Shown: positions 21,414 to 25,025 of the stretch, in pieces
How the letters are laid out: every line of letters starts with the position of its first letter
Numbering within the stretch: the stretch's first letter is position 1
Origin: JBKHJZ01 sp046537875
Lineage (GTDB): Bacteria > Actinomycetota > Acidimicrobiia > Acidimicrobiales > VFJN01
Direction: 5' to 3'
Length of the DNA stretch: 25,025 bases
Assembly: GCA_046537875.1 (NCBI GenBank)
Contig: JBKHJZ010000030.1
Coordinates: forward strand, 1 to 25,025
Notes under the pieces: model-generated
What the model saw: the letters and a program-made list of their open reading frames with translations, nothing else
What the model was told of the DNA's origin: nothing
Database searches by the model: none
Translations under genes and position numbers: made by a program

Positions 21414-23006
21414 TCAGCGGCGACGGTTGCGGGCCAGGTTGTCGCGCAGCTGCTGGCGCCGGCGCTGGAGCTCGCGGTGCGTCAGCGGCTGGGACTCGTC
21501 GTCGGCGCCGACGCTGGCCCGGAGCGCGGAGAGATCGAGGTCCACAGCCCGGGGATCGATGCCGACGTCGGCGAAGATGCGGTCGCCGTGGACCGTGGCG
21601 AAGTGGAGGGAGATCGCGGCGATCTCGGCGAACAGGTCGAGATCGGGGGCCAGCCTGGCGATCGCGCCGTCGAGGAACATCAGGTTCTTGACGAGGAGCA
21701 TGAGCTCCTTCGGGAACCTCGCGCCGATGCCGAGCAACCCCTTGACGAGGCGCTGGATCTCGCCGACGAGCTGGTCGGGTGTGAGGCTCGTGGGATCCAC
21801 CGGCGGGCGGTCGAGATCGAGCTCGCGCACCACCCGGTCGAGGTCGGCGTCGGGTGGCAGCGCCCCCAGGTCGCGCAGCGCGACGAGCTGGGCCATCACG
21901 TCGTTTCCGGCGCCGCCCAGCAGGAGGCGCAGGAAGGCCCGGCGGCGGGGCTCGTCGAGCCGGCCGGTGATGCCGAAGTCGAGCAGGCCCGTGCGCCCGT
22001 CGGGGAGGACGACGAGGTTTCCGCTGTGCAGGTCACCGTGGAAGATGCCGAGCAGGATCGCCCCCTCGAGGAACCCGATCATGCCCGTGCGCACGATGGC
22101 CTCGGTGTCGAGACCCGCACCCCGCATGCCCACCACGTCGTCGAAGGCGAACCCGTCCAGGCGCTCCATCACGAGCACGCGAGGGGTGACGAGCTCGGGG
22201 TGGGGGCGGGGGATCACGTAGCCGCGCTGATCCAGCTCGGCGAACGTGCGGGCGATGTCGAGCATGTTCTCGGCCTCGAGCCGGAAGTCCAGCTCCTCGG
22301 CGATGGTCTGCGCGAACAGCTCGACCAGCGCCGGAGGGTTGGCGAGCGCGGCCACCGGGATCCGGCCGACGAGGCGGGTCGCCAGCCAGGCCATCGCCCG
22401 CAGGTCCTGGTGGACGAGCCGGGCGACGGCAGGACGCTGCACCTTGACCACCACCGACTCCCCGGTGCGCAGCGTCGCGGCGTGGACCTGCGCGATCGAC
22501 GCCGCCGCCAGCGCGGTGCGGTCGAACGAGCGGAACACCTCCTCCAGCGGGCGGCCGAGGTCGCCCTCGACCACCTCGCGCACCACGTCGAACGGCTCGG
22601 GGGGCACCTGGTCGCGGCACAGCTTGAACTCGTCGACCAGCTCGGGCGGGAAGATGCCCTCGCCCGACGAGATGATCTGCCCCAGCTTGATGTAGGTGGG
22701 CCCCAGGCGCTCGGCGGCGAGCCGGAGCCGGCGCGAGATGCCGGCCCGGCTGGCGGAGCGGTCGCGCCGCCGCCGTTCCCGCAGCCACCAGGCCCCCACT
22801 GCGGTGCCGAGCTGGCGCGACACCGCGGCGACCCGGCGGCCGGGTGGCAGGCGTCGGGGGGCGACCAGGTGGGGCACCTCGGCGCGCAGCCGCTGCCGGA
22901 CGGCCACCAGCCCGCGCCGCCAGACCAGGTCACCGGGCCTGTCGAGGGTCCACGGTGGCGTGTCGCTGAAGCTGCCGTGGACGAGGTCGGTGGGGGCGGC
23001 CGGCAT
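21414..23006 (-). CDS. ABC1/AarF/UbiB atypical kinase-like protein
   Basis: This 530-residue protein kinase-like protein belongs to the UbiB/ADCK family. The family KxGQ segment appears as LGPTYIKLGQIISSGEGIFPPELVDEF (102-126). The Ala-rich nucleotide loop AAASIAQVHAA, Lys188 (VVVKVQRP), catalytic HGDLHSGNL (Asp325) and the metal-binding LDFG (Asp343) follow. Relatives support quinone biosynthesis or lipid homeostasis by ATP hydrolysis. With a menaquinone-type reductase in the same region, a quinone or isoprenoid-lipid role is plausible but not shown. I see no C-terminal transmembrane helices of the kind found in proteobacterial UbiB, and the protein ends in a basic RRRQQLRDNLARNRRR helix. 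The start is uncertain: ATG 23006 has no clear ribosome-binding site, and the open frame continues upstream through another gene. Confidence 0.85.
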   Translation of the reverse strand: MPAAPTDLVHGSFSDTPPWTLDRPGDLVWRRGLVAVRQRLRAEVPHLVAPRRLPPGRRVAAVSRQLGTAVGAWWLRERRRRDRSASRAGISRRLRLAAERLGPTYIKLGQIISSGEGIFPPELVDEFKLCRDQVPPEPFDVVREVVEGDLGRPLEEVFRSFDRTALAAASIAQVHAATLRTGESVVVKVQRPAVARLVHQDLRAMAWLATRLVGRIPVAALANPPALVELFAQTIAEELDFRLEAENMLDIARTFAELDQRGYVIPRPHPELVTPRVLVMERLDGFAFDDVVGMRGAGLDTEAIVRTGMIGFLEGAILLGIFHGDLHSGNLVVLPDGRTGLLDFGITGRLDEPRRRAFLRLLLGGAGNDVMAQLVALRDLGALPPDADLDRVVRELDLDRPPVDPTSLTPDQLVGEIQRLVKGLLGIGARFPKELMLLVKNLMFLDGAIARLAPDLDLFAEIAAISLHFATVHGDRIFADVGIDPRAVDLDLSALRASVGADDESQPLTHRELQRRRQQLRDNLARNRRR

Positions 23007-23082
23007 CGCTGGCGAGTCTCGCGGACCGTCGCGGTCGCCGCCATGTGCGCCCGGGGCCGGCGCGCCCGGCACACCCGGCGTG

Positions 23083-23352
23083 CTACAGCGGGAGCACCCG
23101 GCCGGCGTCGACCGCCACGCCCTCGTCGCGCAGGCGGCGGGCATGCTCGCGCTCGTTACCCGGCACCAGCCGGCCGTCGGACGCGACGACGCGCCACCAG
23201 GGGAGGCCGTCACCGCTCGTGGCGAGCACGCGCCCCACGGCACGGGCCGCACCGGGGTGGCCGGCCTCGGCCGCGACCTCGCCGTAGGTGACGACCTCGC
23301 CCGGCTGCAGCGACTGGAGGACGGCGACGACCGCCTGCTCGAATCGCGACAT
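23083..23352 (-). CDS. Alkyltransferase-like protein (ATL, MGMT family)
   Basis: This 89-residue protein equals the DNA-binding C-terminal domain of O6-alkylguanine-DNA alkyltransferase. The fold segments VVAVLQSLQPGEVVTYGEVAAEAGHPGAARAVGRVLA and LVPGNEREHARRLRDEGV match. The active-site PCHRV becomes PWWRVV, with Trp in place of the alkyl-accepting Cys. This substitution defines ATL proteins, which bind and flip alkylguanine without repairing it and flag lesions for nucleotide excision repair. Length is normal for ATLs. The start ATG 23352-23350 has TACGTT 7 bases upstream. It overlaps the ATG of the divergent SDR gene (shared CATG). Confidence 0.9.
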   Translation of the reverse strand: MSRFEQAVVAVLQSLQPGEVVTYGEVAAEAGHPGAARAVGRVLATSGDGLPWWRVVASDGRLVPGNEREHARRLRDEGVAVDAGRVLPL

Positions 23353-23365
23353 GTCCAGCAACGTA
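23339..23365. promoter_or_regulatory. Overlapping divergent leaderless promoters of the ATL and SDR genes
   Basis: On the minus strand TACGTT (23360-23365) plus 7 bases leads to the ATG at 23352. On the plus strand a weaker TCGAAT (23339-23344) plus 6 bases leads to the ATG at 23351. Each -10 lies inside the first codons of the opposite gene, and the start codons share the palindrome CATG. Confidence 0.4.
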
Positions 23366-24154
23366 GATCGGGCGCCGGCCGGAGCGCGGCTCGAGCCCCT
23401 GCCCGAGGTCCACGGCTCGGTGGCGGTGGTGACCGGGGCGAGCCGGGGGCTCGGCGCGGGGCTCGCGGCCCGGTTCGTGGAGCTGGGGATGCGGGTCGGC
23501 CTCTGCGCCCGCAGCACCCCAGAGCCGCCACCCGGTGCCCCGGACGACCGGGTCGTCAGGGCGCCGGTCGACGTCACCGAGGCGGCTGCGGTCGACGCGT
23601 TCTGCTCCCAGGTGGTCGAGGCGCTGGGGCCGATCGACCTCTGGGTGAACAACGCCGGGGTGCTCGACCCGGTCGGGCCGCTGCGCGACGCGGATCCGGC
23701 TGCGGTCGCCCAGCACATCGGGGTGAACGTGCTCGGGGTGATGCACGGTGCCGCCACCTACGCGCGGCACGTCCGGTCACGTGGCGGCGGTGGCGCCCTG
23801 GTCGACATCACGAGCGGCGCGGCGTCGACGCCGTACGCGGGGTGGGCGCCGTACTGCGCCTCGAAGGCGGCCGTGGACCAGCTGAGCCGCGTGCTCGCCC
23901 TCGAGGAGGCCGACGGCGACCTGCGCGTGCTGGCCGTGGCCCCGGGCGTGGTCGACACCGACATGCAGGCGGCGATCCGGGCCACGCCACCCGAGCGGTT
24001 CCCCCGCGTGCAGCGGTTCCGCGACCTGCGGGCGCAGGGGGCGTTCAACAGCCCGGCATGGGTGGCCGACCACATCCTGAGGTACGCGTTCGGCCCGGTG
24101 CCCGCCGACGGACCGGTGGTGGTGCGGGTGCCCGAGGAGCCCCGGCCCGCCTGA
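23351..24154 (+). CDS. Short-chain dehydrogenase/reductase
   Basis: This is a 267-residue classical SDR with VVTGASRGLGAG (26-37) for NAD(P) binding, NNAG (100-103) and the catalytic triad Ser155 (DITSGAAS), Tyr168 and Lys172 (YCASK). The ARS stretch after strand 2 (LCARS) suggests NADP preference. VAPGVVDTDMQAAIRATPPERFP resembles sepiapterin-reductase or benzil-reductase-like SDRs, so a small carbonyl substrate is possible but unproven. The ATG at 23351 was chosen because it overlaps the ATL start and has a possible -10 at 23339. A GTG near 23420, just before the Rossmann strand, is an alternative. The stop lies in an inverted repeat 34 bases before the dioxygenase gene. Confidence 0.85.
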   Translation: MSSNVDRAPAGARLEPLPEVHGSVAVVTGASRGLGAGLAARFVELGMRVGLCARSTPEPPPGAPDDRVVRAPVDVTEAAAVDAFCSQVVEALGPIDLWVNNAGVLDPVGPLRDADPAAVAQHIGVNVLGVMHGAATYARHVRSRGGGGALVDITSGAASTPYAGWAPYCASKAAVDQLSRVLALEEADGDLRVLAVAPGVVDTDMQAAIRATPPERFPRVQRFRDLRAQGAFNSPAWVADHILRYAFGPVPADGPVVVRVPEEPRPA

Positions 24155-24169
24155 GGAAGACCTCTCAGG
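24150..24169. repeat. Inverted repeat CCTGAG-N8-CTCAGG
   Basis: A perfect 6-bp inverted repeat with an 8-base spacer overlaps the SDR stop codon. It ends 5 bases before the -10 of the phytanoyl-CoA dioxygenase-like gene, covering the expected -35 zone. It may be an operator or a small hairpin terminator. Confidence 0.4.
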
Positions 24170-24174
24170 TCGGC

Positions 24175-24180
24175 TACGTT
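24175..24180 (+). promoter_or_regulatory. -10 element (TACGTT) of dioxygenase gene, leaderless type
   Basis: TACGTT, then 7 bases (CGCCCCC), then the ATG at 24188. There is no ribosome-binding sequence. Confidence 0.55.
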
Positions 24181-24187
24181 CGCCCCC

Positions 24188-25015
24188 ATGCGCAGCCTCA
24201 CCAGCGACGAGGCGGTGTCGCACGCCGAGGCGATCGCGGGGCAGGGGTGGTCGGTGATCGACGACGCGATCGAGCCGGAGCTGGCCGACGAGCTCGTGGC
24301 CACGCTGGACCGCCTCGAGACCGAGCTCGGCGTGGTGCCGGCCGACAACAGCTTCGAGGGCCGGCGGACGACCCGCATCTACAACCTGCTGGTCCACGGC
24401 GACGTGTTCGCCCGCGTGCCGACCCACCCCGCGGTGCTCCCGGTGGTGGAGGCCGTGCTCGACCCCGGCTGCCTGCTGTCGTCGCTGTCGTCGATCACCA
24501 TCGGCCCCGGGGAGTCGGCACAGCCGATCCACGCGGACGACCAGCTCATCCCCATCCCGAAGCCGCATCCGCCCGTCGTGTGCAACACGATGTGGGCGCT
24601 GACCGACTTCACCGAGGCGAACGGGGCCACGCGGTTGGTGCCCGGCAGCCACCTGCAATCCGATCCCGACTTCGGAGGCCGGTACGAGTCGGTGGCGGCC
24701 GAGATGCGGCGGGGGAGCGTGCTGGTGTGGAACGGCAGCCTCTGGCACGGCGGCGGCGCCAACACCACCGACGAGCGCCGCATCGGCCTGGCGTGCAACT
24801 ACTGCGCCGGGTTCATCCGCCAGCAGGAGAACCAGCAGCTCGGGATCCCCCGCGAGGTCGCTCAGCGCTTCGACGACCGGCTGGCGCGGCTGTGCGGGTA
24901 CGGCACCTACAACGGGCTGATCGGCCACATCGACAAGCGCGATCCCCTCGAGCTCCTGCGGGGCGACGCGGTGGCGGGCACCGGGCGATCCGGGGTGATC
25001 TTCGATCAGACCTGA
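24188..25015 (+). CDS. Phytanoyl-CoA dioxygenase (PhyH) family protein
   Basis: This 275-residue Fe(II)/2-oxoglutarate-dependent dioxygenase has a double-stranded beta-helix core. The iron ligands are His115 and Asp117 (PIHADDQ) and the distal His187 (GSLWHGGGAN). Arg198 (ERRIGL) would bind the 2-oxoglutarate carboxylate, and NGATRLVPGSHL is the family signature between them. PhyH enzymes hydroxylate alpha carbons of branched acyl-CoAs, but bacterial members act on many substrates, so only the chemistry is safe. The gene is complete, ending 10 bases before the window edge. The upstream SDR could act on its alcohol product, which is inference from position only. Confidence 0.9.
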   Translation: MRSLTSDEAVSHAEAIAGQGWSVIDDAIEPELADELVATLDRLETELGVVPADNSFEGRRTTRIYNLLVHGDVFARVPTHPAVLPVVEAVLDPGCLLSSLSSITIGPGESAQPIHADDQLIPIPKPHPPVVCNTMWALTDFTEANGATRLVPGSHLQSDPDFGGRYESVAAEMRRGSVLVWNGSLWHGGGANTTDERRIGLACNYCAGFIRQQENQQLGIPREVAQRFDDRLARLCGYGTYNGLIGHIDKRDPLELLRGDAVAGTGRSGVIFDQT

Positions 25016-25025
25016 CCGGCGTCGG

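Noticed and set aside
23007..23531. N-terminal extension of the UbiB-like protein
   Set aside because: The extension is antisense or out-of-frame to the ATL and SDR genes and shows no family similarity.

Overview
The window is GC-rich (about 70-75% G+C in lines I sampled), densely coded DNA with frequent GTG starts. It looks like a chromosomal segment of an actinobacterium. Several gene families support this: a NucS/EndoMS mismatch endonuclease, an LLM-class (F420-type) oxidoreductase, a MenJ-like geranylgeranyl reductase, split LigD modules and many acyl-CoA catabolism genes. The class could be Acidimicrobiia, but that is a guess from overall style. There are no rRNA or tRNA genes, no CRISPR array and no intact insertion sequence.

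Layout. (1) 1-1909: the 3' end of an ECF sigma factor, overlapped ATGA with a single-pass membrane protein that is probably its anti-sigma partner. (2) 1920-6894, minus strand: LigD-type polymerase and 3'-phosphoesterase as two overlapping genes, an MFE-2-like short-chain dehydrogenase, a PhoU protein and a FadD19-like acyl-CoA ligase. (3) 6928-8178: an operator region of overlapping palindromes, then a divergent acyl-CoA dehydrogenase. (4) 8256-10219, minus: a MarR regulator translationally coupled to an MFS exporter. (5) 10283-12281: a lower-GC island holding a two-gene AbiEi/AbiEii-type (type IV toxin-antitoxin-like) operon. Its first protein carries an N-terminal PD-(D/E)xK-like motif, and the operon has its own promoter and direct repeats. 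(6) 12531-14045: a small unknown protein and an LLM oxidoreductase. (7) 14068-14228: a short-repeat array between convergent genes. (8) 14276-18677, minus: nitronate monooxygenase-like protein, geranylgeranyl reductase and VanW-family protein. (9) 18792-20573: a dehydrogenase and a MaoC-type hydratase, together a split form of peroxisomal MFE-2. (10) 20644-23352, minus: NucS, a UbiB/AarF kinase-like protein and an alkyltransferase-like protein. (11) 23351-25015: a short-chain dehydrogenase and a phytanoyl-CoA dioxygenase-family protein.

How the genes fit together. The CoA ligase, acyl-CoA dehydrogenase, (R)-hydroxyacyl-CoA dehydrogenases and MaoC hydratase supply activation, first oxidation, hydration and second oxidation of a beta-oxidation route, plausibly for branched or steroid-derived acyl chains. 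No thiolase is present. A TetR-like palindrome lies between the ligase and the dehydrogenase, and a close relative lies upstream of the nitronate monooxygenase gene, which suggests one regulon. NucS, the LigD modules and the alkyltransferase-like protein are scattered DNA-maintenance functions. The AbiE-like pair is the best candidate for an accessory or defence system.

A recurring feature is a TANNNT -10 hexamer exactly 6-7 bases before a start codon at seven genes. This is the expected signature of leaderless transcripts.
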